Notes under the pieces: generated by a model
Databases searched by the model: none
What the model saw: the letters and a program-made list of their open reading frames with translations, nothing else
Told to the model about the DNA's origin: nothing
Program-made: the position numbers and the translations under genes
Origin: Psococerastis gibbosa
Lineage: Eukaryota; Arthropoda; Insecta; Psocodea; Psocidae
Length of the DNA stretch: 64,000 nt
Assembly: GCA_963971405.1 (NCBI GenBank)
Contig: OZ020490.1
Location: 9,472,874-9,536,873 of the forward strand
Direction of reading: 5' to 3'
Shown here: positions 39,706 through 50,778 of the stretch, piece by piece
How the letters are laid out: every line of letters begins with the position of its first letter
Numbering within the stretch: the stretch's first letter is position 1

Positions 39706-40319
39706 ACCGGTACAGATAGTAGTATGGTTGGACATGGACACAGTCCCAGGCCACGGTGTGGGCCCATAGGACAGTGGACCTCCTGATTATAGTGGATTCC
39801 GAACCACTTGGGAAACACAGTTAAGTCACACGATTAGTTCGGAGGTGACCAGGACAAGTCCTACCATGTTTCCCTACCGGCACTATGCACACGAGCAAGT
39901 TATCTGCATCTTTGAACCTGCTCTGGTCCGCTGGATTCAACTTGGTAAGGCGGCCGGCTGTTAATAAATTAAGTTATAAAATTAAAAGAAAGGCAACTTA
40001 CAAATTTGGAAAAAATTGAAAACAAAAATGATCAATTATTGAAGACAAGACGTGGAATGAGGTGTAAAAATTAATAATGCTACATTGATGATTTCCCGTC
40101 AATGACCAAATCAAATTTTAAGTAAAATTGACCAGTGACCCGCCTTACTCTATGTCATTGTCCATTTTCATTTCCGCATGTGAAAATTGATCAATGATCA
40201 TAGAGTAAAATCACGCTTTGCAAACAATAACAAACAAAAATTAAACAGTGGCGTCGTCTGGAGATGATAAATAATTGTAGTTAATTTCTTGATAATTTCT
40301 TTCATAACCGGTACAGATA
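39706..40319 (-). mobile_element. Composite retrocopy: HARB-M sequence joined to element D
   Basis: The 588-bp insert (39719-40306) is flanked by ACCGGTACAGATA at 39706-39718 and 40307-40319. Read on the minus strand it starts inside HARB-M (TTATGAAAGAA), crosses two HARB-M copies in the same tandem order as 22304-22655, enters D at exactly the same junction (TTATTAACA/GCCGGCCGCC) and ends at the D tail ACCATACTAC. This is an RNA-mediated copy of an M-M-D locus, with D supplying the 3' end. E is absent. Confidence 0.8.
39719..39958 (-). mobile_element. Element D, short type, within the composite
   Basis: The inverse of 22656-23136 without E. CCTCCGAACTAATCGTGTGA appears intact on the minus strand, giving the empty site for E. 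Confidence 0.8.
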
Positions 40320-40570
40320 AAAATAACTTCAGCGCGAAAAAGAAATTTACCGCTCAACGCTACACTGCTTACTTACCCCCTGCTCTTGGAAGGTTTGACA
40401 CCAATGAATACAATAGGGAGAGAAGACATCCAGAGCAGATTTTTTTGTAAATTCTCTAAGTCGGCGGCTTACAAATAAATTGGCTTAAGGTCTGATCCGG
40501 AATTTTCTCCAACGGAAGAAATGTTTTTTGGAGTTGCAGCAAATCAAATACACTTTTATGTTCATTTTTA
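40320..40570. other. Unassigned stretch
   Basis: No recognised feature. Confidence 0.4.
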
Positions 40571-40698
40571 AGTCCCACACTTGCTACATTTTCTGGCCAA
40601 GGAGGGCATGTAAAGCAGGTGGTCCCGGGCTTTCCTAGTTGAGTGTACTCCGCTAGGTTGACTTAGTAAATGAACAATAAAGTCATTATTTATTTATG
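40571..40698 (+). mobile_element. SINE-1, head truncated
   Basis: Starts AAGTCCCACACTTGCTACAT just after the B box. A few bases (TGCTTC) are missing in the GGCCA...GGAGGGCATG block. Tail TTATTTATTTA. Confidence 0.72.
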
Positions 40699-40937
40699 AA
40701 TTGAGAGTTCCGTGACACCCTCAGGGGGGAGGGTTACTATACATGCAGAAGAACATACGAGGGTACTAGAAGCTAAAAGGTTCCAGTTCCACTTAAGTAA
40801 ATTTTTCAGGAGAGACCAAAAACTGTTGGTTAGCTGATAACGTACTTAGGAATCTGATTCTTTCACGCTACATTTTAACACTTAGGAAGTCTCATTTTGC
40901 TCCTAACAACACTGTCACTTTGTCACTTTAATTTATT

Positions 40938-41106
40938 AAAAAGGTTATCGCATACAAACAATATAATGAATGTATCCGATTGACCTCTTCAGTCGCCTCT
41001 GTAGGTTAGTACCCGTGTTGAGTTACGACACGTCTCCGATCGCATGGCGTGTACAGAGTCGCACAAGTGCAAATACGTTACCACCTGGCCATCGAAGTCG
41101 ATATTG
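40938..41106 (-). mobile_element. SINE-2, full length, minus strand
   Basis: The inverse of the 4995 copy over its whole length, ending CCACCTGGCCATCGAAGTCG (head). Confidence 0.72.
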
Positions 41107-41364
41107 AGCGGTGTTCCACAAAAGATAAAAGAGGATCATCTACCAACCCTATATGTACCTATATAATATATATGTACATATTATATAATAACCCTATATA
41201 ACTAGGGAAAACCATACGCGGCGGGCTTAAAAGCAATATGCAACTTGCAAACGCCCTTAAAAAACTAAAATAAAAAATCTACCAACTCTCACAGGTCTGA
41301 ACCCTCTATTGTGGGGTTGTCGTGTCCTGGTATTTTCTAAATATTTAAATCTTCCTGTTACTTA

Positions 41365-41521
41365 GGCGGCTATTCCATCTGTCAATAATCGGTCATTTGT
41401 GCATCAAAAATTGATGAGATGTTTGGAGACAATTAGGTAGATACTTTATATTATAAATTGAGTTATAATATGGTAGAAACTTATTATTGATGCACAAATG
41501 ACGGATTATTGACAGATCACC
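41365..41521. mobile_element. HARB-M MITE, short form (157 bp)
   Basis: Left GGCGGCTATTCCATCTGTCA after TTA; right GATTATTGACAGATCACC before TCA, lacking eight bases of the terminus. Internal TATAAATTGAGTTATAATAT matches M copy 5 at 59748. Confidence 0.7.
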
Positions 41522-42311
41522 TCACTACTTGTAATATCTCTAAATTTCCAGCTGAATAATTTTATAAAATTTACTTACAGAAAAAATAGTTCCCTCCTTC
41601 TAGGTGTTATCCGAAAGTAATCCAATAAGATAGACTGGCACTATAAAAAGATCATACACAAATTTTTCACAAAATAACACACACCTAACGCCTAGTGGGG
41701 GAGAAACTACTGTACTTCACATCTACACATTACATTACATACAATAAAATACAAATTAATATTGCTAAAAACACTACAATACGATGTTATAATCACGCGA
41801 AACACATCCGCAAAGGCGGCACAACACACACGACCGGTACCTAGCGAATACAATTCGGTACTAACCACTGTGCCGGCAGTCTCGAAGTACCTGTTTGAAG
41901 GTACCTACCGCACAGTATACTGGCATATCGTACCTTACCACCTTAAGAAGAGACCAGGGTGAGCCAGAGTCCTGTAGACTCAGCGACTCGGCGTCAGCAG
42001 CTCAATCAAGGCGATTTGGGATTATTATAATACCGGGTTTGAACCAAATGAGTGCAAAATGCGTGGGGCATTTAAATTAAAATTTTGGTGAGCTTCCATT
42101 TTTTTCTCCCTTAGATGTAGACACATTAATTAAAATTCTTATTATATTTCAAAATTCTACCTGCAAATTTTAATGTTTATTAGTGTTTCCTTCAATTATT
42201 AAACAATGCAACCATTCTCTTGTAATGTAATAATTTATTAATTTTAATTTCCCGCACATATTTTAACACCGTCACCGACACCGTATTACTGCAGTATTCA
42301 AAAATAAAAAA
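41522..42311. other. Mostly unassigned; repeat P scrap near 42000
   Basis: ATTATTATAATACCGGGTTT at 42020 resembles the P terminus at 55410. ACACAC and A/T runs otherwise. No gene recognised. Confidence 0.4.
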
Positions 42312-43011
42312 CCGGTCCGAGTTTACTCGAACATGCTTTCCAATTTATCGATTAGTAGAGAGAGAAAATGATTAATTTCATGGTAAATAATTTTCCTATG
42401 GTTACATTTCGGATATCACGGGGAGGGGGCGGGGAAGGGGTCGTCCACCACCTGAAGGTGACTTAAATTCTAGATAGGTCAGACCTTCACCTTACCACAC
42501 AGCAATAATGGCAGGTCACGCAATGCATTTGAGCGTGAATATGCTTTCATTTTTTCAATTTTTTTTTTTTTTTTTTTTGCACAAAACCCAATAGTTTTTT
42601 GGAAACCAATCTATCCGGTTTCATTACTCAATTTAACACCTAAAAAATGCTTGAAGTTAGAAATCATCGATAGAAAGGTTTCACAGAAAAATTATTTTTT
42701 AGTCATTTTTCATTAAAATTTAGTCATTTTGATTTTTTTACCCCCAGAAGCAAACTATCAAGGGGCAAGCGACCCCCCGCATTTTATCAACATTAACAAC
42801 AACTACAATATAGGTGAATTTAAAAAAAATTGTTGGAGCCGTTTTTGAGAAATAATTTTTTTAGACGTTTTTTTGAAGTTTTTTGAAAATAAAAACCCCC
42901 CAAATTGAGTTGGCCTGAAATTAAAAAAAATGGTCCCGAGGTATGATTTTTGTGAGCCTACATGCCGAATTTCATCAAAATCGACCGAGTAGTTTGCCCG
43001 GAAATCGACGC

Positions 43012-43046
<35 letters not shown>

Positions 43047-43170
43047 TTTCGTAAAAACCACTTTTTTGGGTTCCTGGGACCTCAAAACGTGTAAATCCGT
43101 TGAAATCTCGGAATCGAAAATTTCGATCGTCACAAAGCTTTCCTTATACTACGTATAAATTGGAAAGCAA
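42312..43170 (+). mobile_element. Element G, complete copy 2
   Basis: Colinear with 2077-2913: CCGGTCCGAGTTTACTCG start, G-rich block near 42418, T18 run near 42560, CCCCCAGAAGCAAACTATCA, a longer (GACA)n array at 43015-43045, and the terminal ATACTACGTATAAATTGGAA hairpin. Open frames here come from the microsatellite. Confidence 0.75.
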
Positions 43171-43511
43171 TAACTCCCGGTGTTATAATATATGCCTCAG
43201 TATTTTAATAATAATGCCAAATCGCCATGATCGGGCTGCAGATGTACTTGATTTGGCTTACGGGTGGAAGTTATTCAATAGGTCGGTTTCCCGATATAAA
43301 TAAATACATGTATACATGCGGGAATAAGTAATGATTTTATTAAAAAAAAAAGCATCAAAAACAATATTTCAAGCAAAATAAAAGTGAGATAATTGCACAT
43401 AAATAGAAACAATGAGACCAACCGTGAGTCCAAGGGGAAACATATGATAATAGAAGTTGAAAATAGTTGGTTATTTAAGTAGGTTTTTATATTTATATAT
43501 TTTTATATTTA
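43171..43511. other. Unassigned stretch
   Basis: No recognised feature. TTTATATTTATA repeats near 43486-43515. Confidence 0.4.
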
Positions 43512-43519
43512 TATTTAGC

Positions 43520-44116
43520 CATGGGCGCCGGTTCCATAAGGCTTGGTATGACCCGGCCCATACCAATGTTCAGATTTTAGGAATAACCGCCTCATATTTT
43601 AGCTTATTTTGATAAATAAATTCACTCTTTTATACATTGCACTTATTTAGAACAAATCTTATAATTTGTATGGAAATTGAAGGAAATGAAATCGACAAAA
43701 TTTGGCTTGGACTTGAGACGGCTTGTTAATGTTTTCATTTTAAAAAAAAAATGAAAAAAGGAGTACGGTGTTTGCGTTGCTTTAAAATTAAAAAATATTT
43801 GAATTGTGGGTTTATGAAATCGACAAAATTTGGCTTGGACTTGAGACGGCTTGTTAATGTTTTCATTTTAAAAAAAAATGAAAAAAGGAGTACGGTGTTT
43901 GCGTTGCTTTAAAATTAAAAAATATTTGAATTGTGGGTTTACTCTTATTGTGTCATTTACACAACAGATTTATTGAAATGATAGCTACAGAGTGAAGCCA
44001 TATATATTTATTGGGGGAGGGGGGGGGGGGTAAATTGACTCCTTCCCCCCGAAAAAAAAAGATTCCCTCGGGCAATGTTGGGCCTTACCAATAATTTTCA
44101 CAACTTGGCGCCCATA
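43520..44116. mobile_element. hAT-like MITE (597 bp)
   Basis: Left CATGGGCGCCGG and right inverse TATGGGCGCCAAG. Flanks TATTTAGC (43512-43519) and TGTTTAGC (44117-44124), 7 of 8. It contains a 128-bp tandem duplication and a G12 run near 44018. Confidence 0.72.
43686..43941 (+). repeat. 128-bp near-perfect tandem duplication
   Basis: Units 43686-43813 and 43814-43941 both begin ATGAAATCGACAAAATTTGG and end GAATTGTGGGTTTA. I see only one base of difference, in an A run. Either a very recent slip or an assembly artefact. Confidence 0.9.
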
Positions 44117-44124
44117 TGTTTAGC

Positions 44125-44879
44125 CTATTTCGTATAAGTCTTCATACTGATAGTAGTATTTGGTATTGATACAGACCCTACAAAATAGTTTGCTAGGCCT
44201 GAAGCGAAAGTTGGTGCGAAGCCTATCAGTAGTCGCCAGAAAATTAAAAAAAACGTGAAATAGTTTTAAGCAATTTGAAGGCATAAACCTTTAGATTTTA
44301 CAAAGTAAGACTTTTTAATAAAAAAAAATTGCATATAGAGGGGCTCGGAGGCCTCCACTGGCGATAAAAAATAGTCGCAAATTAGAGTTTTTTTTTTTTT
44401 AATTTCTGGTTATACACAATAAAATGGTTATAACCGCCCCCCCCCCTCCTACTACATATAACTACAGCCTTGGGTATTCCACAGGTTTGACCTCGAACAC
44501 TAACAATCATCAAAGTTTCAAGGTAGACACTGTAATGGAATCCAAATGAACAACTCTAATATCGGGGAACCGACCTTGGAACCTTTCCCGCGAAAATTGA
44601 AATAGCCTTTGCTATTACCTACATCTGTATAAGGTTGTCTCAGCACAGAGTCAGCAGTTTTTGGAACCTTTTTGAACCCCTTGTTATTTTTTATCGATGA
44701 TTTCCCCGCAGCAGCTTTCCTTCCCTAATGGCCGTTTTATTTTTATACGGGGGGATTTTCTTTCCTATTTTAAGTGTATAAAACTAGTAATGTGACAAGA
44801 AGTATTGGGTCAATTTGCTAAATGGCCAATTGGAGTGCGGGAAAATATGTGAGTTAAGTCGTTCGGATTTTAAAGGGTT
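44125..44879. other. Unassigned stretch
   Basis: C10 run near 44439. No recognised family or gene. Confidence 0.4.
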
Positions 44880-45235
44880 TTACGAAGATCCCATGGAGAG
44901 ACCACATAACCAACGAAGAAGTGCTCCATAGAATAAACGAAAAAAGAGCTATTATGGCCACCATTTCAACCAGATAAGGCAAATGGATGGGGCATATTCT
45001 CAGACACGAAGGGCTCCTCAAGAACATAATTGAGGGTATGGTTGAAGGCACCAACTCTAGGGGACGACAGAGAAAGTAGTACCTAGAAGATGTCATGAAA
45101 GACCTATAGGGTGCGCCATCTACAAAGAACTGAAAAGGACCACACAAAACAGACAAGAGTGGAGGAGAAAATAAAACATTCGCTGCAAACCAATCCTTAG
45201 ATTGCAACTCAAGAAGAGAACGAAGATCACTACCA
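44880..45235 (+). pseudogene. LINE RT C-terminal fragment (GHILRHE type)
   Basis: Across several frames it reads ITNEEVLHRINEKRA, then KWMGHILRHEGLLKNIIEGM, GTNSRGRQRK and YLEDVMKD, then KELKRTTQNRQEWRRK and AANQSLDCN. Same subfamily as 9326-9620, with at least three frame breaks and two stops. Confidence 0.78.
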
Positions 45236-45334
45236 GATCCTACCTACCTAGGCTGTAATGAACTGGAAATAAAATAAACCTTTTATTATGAATTTATTAC
45301 ATCATTTCTTATTTTTCTTTTAATGCTTCTACTA

Positions 45335-45565
45335 TAGAAGATGTGCGATCATCATGGCAACTTGGAGACTGCTGCTCTGAAGAGGGAAGTCACGCTTTTG
45401 CCTAACCACTGCACTGCCTCCGGTTTTTCAAACAGGATTTTTTTCTTCTGCCAGGGGGCCCACTGTCTTTCCATCTTCCCTTGTATTATTACATGCAGAA
45501 TGCGATACCGTTTGTTACTCATCACGTGGCTGTATTCACGATGTTTGAGCACTTTTTTCAATTAG
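45335..45565 (-). pseudogene. LINE RT tail fragment
   Basis: The minus strand reads NKRYRILHVIIQGKMERQ, then EAVQWLGKSVTSLFRAAVSK, the tail family of 1155 and 14085. One open frame of 69 codons is preserved, but upstream is lost. Confidence 0.75.
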
Positions 45566-45855
45566 CATTTGTACCTGTCTAGCAATAAACGGATTTTTGT
45601 CATGCCATGCATCCAATGCAACAAGTAACACAAAATGGTGCAAGAAATTTTTTTACAACGTTGCACAGGATCAAATCATTCCATGTCCATACTTATCTCA
45701 TTTTGCATGGACTATACCTCGTGAATTTTTGGAGCAAGTTTTGTACATGACTATTTTTCGCGGTATTTTTGAATTTTTTTGGCTAGATTTTCCTTTTTTT
45801 TTGTCTAGATTCTCCTTTTTTGGTGAGGCTACATTTTTCAATTAAAAACGTCTTT
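45566..45855. other. Unassigned stretch
   Basis: T-rich, with no recognised feature. Confidence 0.4.
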
Positions 45856-45863
45856 AATCTATT

Positions 45864-46010
45864 CATGGACGGATACATTAGGGGCAGAGGGGGGGGGGTA
45901 GCTGCCTCCCATTTATTAAATCTATTGTAAGTTAATTTGTTACACGGTTGGTTCTATTTTGACGCACAACTACCCCCCCCCCCCCAAGAAGTGGCCTGGA
46001 TCCGTCCCTG
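45864..46010. mobile_element. hAT-like MITE (147 bp), perfect target duplication
   Basis: Termini CATGGACGGATACAT and (inverse) CAGGGACGGATCCAGG. AATCTATT is exact at 45856-45863 and 46011-46018. Same family as 17993-18171, with a short internal deletion. Confidence 0.88.
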
Positions 46011-46018
46011 AATCTATT

Positions 46019-46441
46019 AAATTTGATAATTAGGTAAGGCATTGCCTCAATTACCTCTATAGCGAACTGCCACTGCCTTATATATACTGGTACCTGTAGA
46101 GTCTATAAGTTATTAATAATATAATAGCCTATTCTTTTTTATGTATGTTTTACATAACACCCATAGATAGAGAGAAAAGTTCCAGCAAAGGGGACATACA
46201 GATAAGGTAAGTTGGAGATGAGGTCCCATCTGTCAGGAATGTTTGAACTGAATGCCAAAAGAATTCCTCATGACAAAAATTTAATCTTTGGAAATTCCAG
46301 AACAGACGACGTGTTCCAGCTGGAATTATATAGGAACGGTGTCAATAACTCGGCCTATTACAAATGGGGGAGTTTTAAGAGGGAGCCTCTCATGTCTTAG
46401 GAATATTGATGCCGTGTATTATATCTACGCAGGCAGGCCTG
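46019..46441. other. Unassigned stretch
   Basis: A 62-codon plus frame at 46212 has no recognised similarity. Confidence 0.4.
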
Positions 46442-46448
46442 TAACTGT

Positions 46449-46671
46449 CGGGACATGTAGAGTAGTGGTACGGACTCTGACTTTCACCCGAAAGGTTGTT
46501 GGTTCGAGTCCTACACTTCCTACATTGTCTGGCCATGCTTTGGAGGGCATGTAAAGCAGACGGTCCCGGGCTTTCTTAGTTGAGTGTAATTGAGGGCTTT
46601 ATAGCCCTAAATCCGCTAGGTTGGCTTAGTAATAGAACAAAAAAGTCCTGATTTATTTATTTATTTATTTA
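46449..46671 (+). mobile_element. SINE-1, full length with target duplication
   Basis: The reference copy. GGGACATGTAGAGTAGTGGT (A box TAGAGTAGTGG), B box GGTTCGAGTCC, GCTTTGGAGGGCATGTAAAG, TATAGCCCTAAATCCGC and a (TTTA)n tail. TAACTGT flanks it at 46442-46448 and 46672-46678. Confidence 0.86.
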
Positions 46672-46717
46672 TAACTGTAAGAACTTTTTTTCAGGGGGAG
46701 GGGCTACCATTTTATTC

Positions 46718-46775
46718 TTCTTCATCGAATGCCTCTTCTATTGAGAATTGGCGATGATTGTCGCATGCAATTGTA
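46718..46775 (-). pseudogene. LINE 3'-terminal coding tail
   Basis: The minus strand reads NHRQFSIEEAFDEEE then stop, the acidic tail seen after other LINE ends here (25702, 48248, 61530). Confidence 0.45.
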
Positions 46776-46959
46776 CCTAGGTAAACACGTAGATACCGCA
46801 CTACAGACTCCCCAAGGAAGTCAAGTATGTATAGAATATCGAATGTATATAAATTATATAATATAATTATTATATTATATTGATGCAATTTCGATACAGA
46901 GTGTACAGTACAATAAATTCATATACCCCAAGGCATCAGCCCGTGTGCGGTTTTGCTTT

Positions 46960-47343
46960 GGCGCCCATTCCACCGACCGGCTAGGGCTATTTACAAAAAC
47001 AGTGACGTGGTAGCAGACATTCAAGACTTAGGCGGGGTTTCCACCGACCTCGCATTGCAGAATTGACGGAAATGCTCATTTTCCTCTATGCCATAGTTAA
47101 AATTGATCAATGATCATACAGTAAAATCACAAACAAACAAACTAAAATTAAAAAATGGCGTCATGGGATATGTTAAGTACAAACAATTTAATAGATTTCT
47201 ATAAAAAGAAAAATTCTAATTTCCGTCAATGTCATTTGCATTCTGCAATGCGAGGTCGGTGGAAACGCCACCTAAGTCTTGAATGTCTGCTACCACGTCA
47301 CCGTTTTTGTAAATTGCCCTAGCCGGTCGGTGGAATGGGCGCC
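46960..47343. mobile_element. HARB-A MITE, copy 6
   Basis: A complete 384-bp copy flanked by TTT on both sides (46957-46959, 47344-47346). Nearly identical to copies 1 and 5. Confidence 0.85.
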
Positions 47344-47424
47344 TTTTGTAATTCAATCACAATACAAATAGTAAAATAATTATTGGTTAGTATTAGTTAA
47401 TGCACTTTATTTTAATGATGATTG

Positions 47425-47530
47425 TACTCTTCTTCTGAAGTCACAATCCAACGATTGGTTGGCAGCAACTCCCTGCATATTACCCTCCAGCTCTCTCGGT
47501 CCTGCACCTTCCTCTTCAGCTGTTGATACG
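47425..47530 (-). pseudogene. LINE 3'-terminal coding fragment
   Basis: The minus strand reads QLKRKVQDRESWRVICREL in one frame, and AANQSLDCDFRRR in another, the two halves of the tail of the 44880 subfamily, one frameshift apart. Confidence 0.6.
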
Positions 47531-48090
47531 TTTGATATCAAAAGTCATAATTTCTTTATTTAGGGTGTACAACCAGCAATCTTCACTCGTCAATAGCTCA
47601 GTCTATTATGAATGATGCTTTTTAGAAAATTTGCACCATATGTTGCACACACATGGCAAATTTATGTAGGCCTACAGCTTACAAATACAGAAGTAAGACC
47701 AAAATTAAAAATACGATCATTTGAAATTGCACGTTCCAGATTTGACATTAAATAAGGTTTATTTTAATTCAGGCATGTCAATAGCTTGCTACATGCTTTT
47801 ATAGTCCGCAACGCAACTTAAAATTCATTACATTGTGATAATGTTGTCTTCAAAGCAGCTGAGCTTCCGAGCTGCCTTATAGTCTCAGAGGCGAAGACCC
47901 GAAAATAACCTAATCTGTACCTCCTCGTGGTGAAGATGGAAGCGCGTAATGGCAACAGAACAGATAGGGCCCCGAGTTTGAGCTGGGCACAGTCTTTTCT
48001 GTGTTGGGCACTCTTTTTCCCTGGGGTTGGGAAACTGGACCTGAAGGTGGAGGAACAGATTGTTGAGTCCAGTTGAGTACTCATCATGGG
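47531..48090. other. Unassigned stretch
   Basis: A minus-strand frame of 89 codons (47818-48087) is rich in S, T and R without recognised similarity. Confidence 0.4.
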
Positions 48091-48170
48091 TAGTAACCTT
48101 CAGAGGCGACTGAAAAGGTCAATCGGATACATTCATTAAATTGTTTGTATGCGATTTATCTTTTAATAAA
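48091..48170 (+). mobile_element. SINE-2 3' half
   Basis: GGTCAATCGGATACATTCAT, TTGTTTGTATGCGATTTA and an A-rich tail. Head absent. Confidence 0.62.
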
Positions 48171-48184
48171 AAAAGAAGAAAAAA

Positions 48185-48305
48185 AGTCAACGGCATAAGA
48201 ATGCAGAAGGCAACGAGAAACCACAGTATTACAATTCCCTAGTACAGTCGTCATGATGGTCATCAATCTGCGATAGAAGAGGCATTAGAAGAAGAAGAAG
48301 AAGAT
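48185..48305 (+). pseudogene. LINE 3'-terminal coding tail
   Basis: Reads RHDGHQSAIEEALEEEE from 48245 in a GAA-repeat-ended frame. Upstream codons are not recognisable. Confidence 0.45.
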
Positions 48306-48741
48306 GAATGGTGCTTTCTCTGGCATTGGAAATTAGTTTTTCTCGTCGGTAACCTATACCATTTGCCTAAAAATTTACGTGCTCTCCCTTAAAAAATCAC
48401 AAAAAATGTCGCAATCGCCCAATTTTTAATTTTTGTTTTAAAATTCTATTAAGAAATTATTTTCTGTCAAGGAAGCGTCCTCTTTCAAGTAAAAAGTCGC
48501 TTTACTTCTTTTTATAATCATAAATTTGTTAATTTAATGCTGGATAGAAGTTATTAAAGCGTGGCGTACGGCATTCGAGAATTTTTGAAACATTTTTTCC
48601 TTCTTAATTTCAATAAAGAAAAGACGATATTAACCACTTCTTTGTGAATTTTGAGAATATTAAGGAATTGGAGGGAAAGGGGACTGTTCATTTAGTTCGT
48701 AAATTTTACGGAACAGTTAATAATTCTCGTCAGCCTACTGT
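48306..48741. other. Unassigned stretch
   Basis: AT-rich, with no recognised feature. Confidence 0.4.
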
Positions 48742-48830
48742 ATTAAAGAAAGAAAAGAAAGAAAATTGTCTTTATTTTCCTTTCGGCCCACTCTTACAAT
48801 TAATTATTAGTATTTTTTATTATTTATAAT
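48742..48830 (-). mobile_element. LINE 3' UTR end
   Basis: GAAAATTGTCTTTATTTTCC and CACTCTTACAATTAA on the plus strand are the inverse of the AATAAAGACAA UTR at 16190. Confidence 0.58.
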
Positions 48831-48837
48831 TAGCACT

Positions 48838-48960
48838 TTTACCTTCATTCGTAGCCCAGATGGTAGAGGGCTCGACTATGAATCCGGAGGTCGGAGAATT
48901 AAGACTCAACTTAAGCGCTGTCCCACCATAGAGCTTGAAAAGTAAGTAAGTAAGTATTGG
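48838..48960 (+). mobile_element. SINE-3 (TAAG tail)
   Basis: GTAGCCCAGATGGTAGAGGG resembles an A-box region. The element ends AAAAGTAAGTAAGTAAGTA. A minus-strand relative with B box and the same tail is at 57192-57450. Family definition is tentative. Confidence 0.45.
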
Positions 48961-50116
48961 TAAGTATCGAATAGTATCGGTTTTATGTATCGTGCATTAT
49001 TCTAACACTGTACACCGTTATAAATTAATAGGGGGCCCCAGCATGTGCTAATCCTTTGGGGTCCCCCTACCATCAAGTAATGCAATATGTTGTTGACCTG
49101 TTATAATGCCGTAAATTAATACATCATTATTATTAATGTTACGATTTTCTTCTTCTCTTGTTTCTTCTCTATTTAATTTTAAGCATCCATATATTAATAC
49201 AATATGTTTGCTTTTAAAGTTAGCATGAAAAGAAGACTTTATAGTCTTATTGTTTGCCTTTTGTTTTGTTTTTATTTTATAACGTCATTTTCAATTCAAT
49301 TCAATTCACTAATGATGACTGGGAACTACATCAAGTAGAATAGGGAGGATACAAAAATTCCAAAGTGAAGCGCATCGCTTACGGACGAACGTAAGTAGGC
49401 GAAAACGATTGGGCTTTCAGTCGCGTTTTGGAGTTGCCGCAGAGCGCGCGTTGATGCAAGCTCAAAATTTTCGCGATCCAATCTGCCGTTATTTTAGCGT
49501 AAATCGTAAGTTTTTACGCTTTTAAAACTTTTTTATGTTAGTATTTTATTCATTTCTGTTGCTTTTTTGTGTTTTTTTTTTTTGCTTTTTGGTTGGGATT
49601 TCTTTTATTGGTGCGTGTTATATTTTAACGATCGATCGGTCAAAGTGTAAAATAGTCCCTTTGTATAGCGTAGTTTTAAAGGTGGAAATAAATAGGTTGC
49701 TTGTTAGTTTTTATTTTTTATATAATGGTGATTTTCTATAATTGATCGGTTTATTATTAAGCTATTTTGGGGGAACCTATTAGGTAAATCGTTTATCCGA
49801 CGGAAAAAATTTCTGCAACCATTTTTGGCTTTATATAAGTTATACCCTATTCCAAAGCACGGACGATTGTGTATAAGATATTTAAATACGATGGGAGCCG
49901 TCCATTCAGAAAAAATCCAATTAATATGTTTTTTTAAATAAATTAATAAATAGTTTTTCACAGCTTTGAATCTTATTTTACTATATATACTATTATACAG
50001 TCAAACAGACACCTGACTTGTGTTTTATTATTAGATTTATTATTAGAATTAACGCTGACGTACTGATGTACTGTATTTGGCCAACTTTACTTATTGTACC
50101 TTAATATGAACTAATG
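48961..50116. other. Unassigned stretch (1.2 kb)
   Basis: Contains TCAATTCAATTCAATTCA near 49290 and a T-run near 49575. No repeat family or gene is recognised. Confidence 0.45.
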
Positions 50117-50420
50117 AACCTTTTCATTTGATTTCGATTTCGAGATTTCAATGGATTTACATGTTTTGAGACCATAAGGAACAAATAAAAATTTTTTTTA
50201 CGAAACGTCAGTTGGTCTATCTGGAAGTCTGTTCTTTGATGTGGGCAAACTTTTCGATTTTGATGAAATTTGGCATGTAGGTTCACAAAAATTATATTTT
50301 GGGCTAGTTTACTTTGTTTTTAACTAAAAACTCCAAGAACTGAAAAAAATGTAGAAAAGAACCGCTTTTTTTTAAATTCACCTACAGTAGTATTGTAGTC
50401 GTTATTAATGTAAACAAAAC
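50117..50420 (-). mobile_element. Element G, 3' portion, minus strand
   Basis: CGATTTCGAGATTTCAATGG, TTTTGAGACCATAAGGAAC and TTTGGCATGTAGGTTCAC in the G order, diverged. Confidence 0.6.
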
Positions 50421-50599
50421 GGAACCCTGCCATTATTACTGTACATTGTATTATATTTGTCTGCCTGTTCTTGACTTAGCAATCCAATCCAGTGCTTTGG
50501 GATTGGGAATATTGAGGTGTCCGAAATTTAACGTTAGGACAATTATTTACCATGGAACTACTCATTTTATCTATCCCGGTACCTATACTAATTTTAGCG

Positions 50600-50775
50600 A
50601 CTTCAGTGGCAAGGTGGCATGCTTGTACTTCTTGTGCGAGTCTCTACACACTTTGAGATCGGAGAAGTAACGTAACTCGACACAAGTACCTATTAGGTTA
50701 CTTAGTGATGCGTTTGAAGAGGTTAATCCGATACATTCAATAAATTGTTTGTATTGTTTTTTTTTAAATAAAAAT
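50600..50775 (+). mobile_element. SINE-2, near full length
   Basis: Head CAGTGGCAAGGTGGCATG (a few bases lost), GTAACTCGACACAAGTACC, AATCCGATACATTCAATAAA and an A/T tail. Confidence 0.68.
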
Positions 50776-50778
50776 AAA

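Noticed and set aside
40935-41210. TATATAATATATATGTACAT palindrome near 41160 as a MITE
   Set aside because: It is AT low complexity with self-complementarity expected by composition; no arms or target duplication.
42943-43158. 71-codon frame with TDRQTDRQ repeats
   Set aside because: Produced by the (GACA)n microsatellite within element G; the other G copies do not keep the frame.
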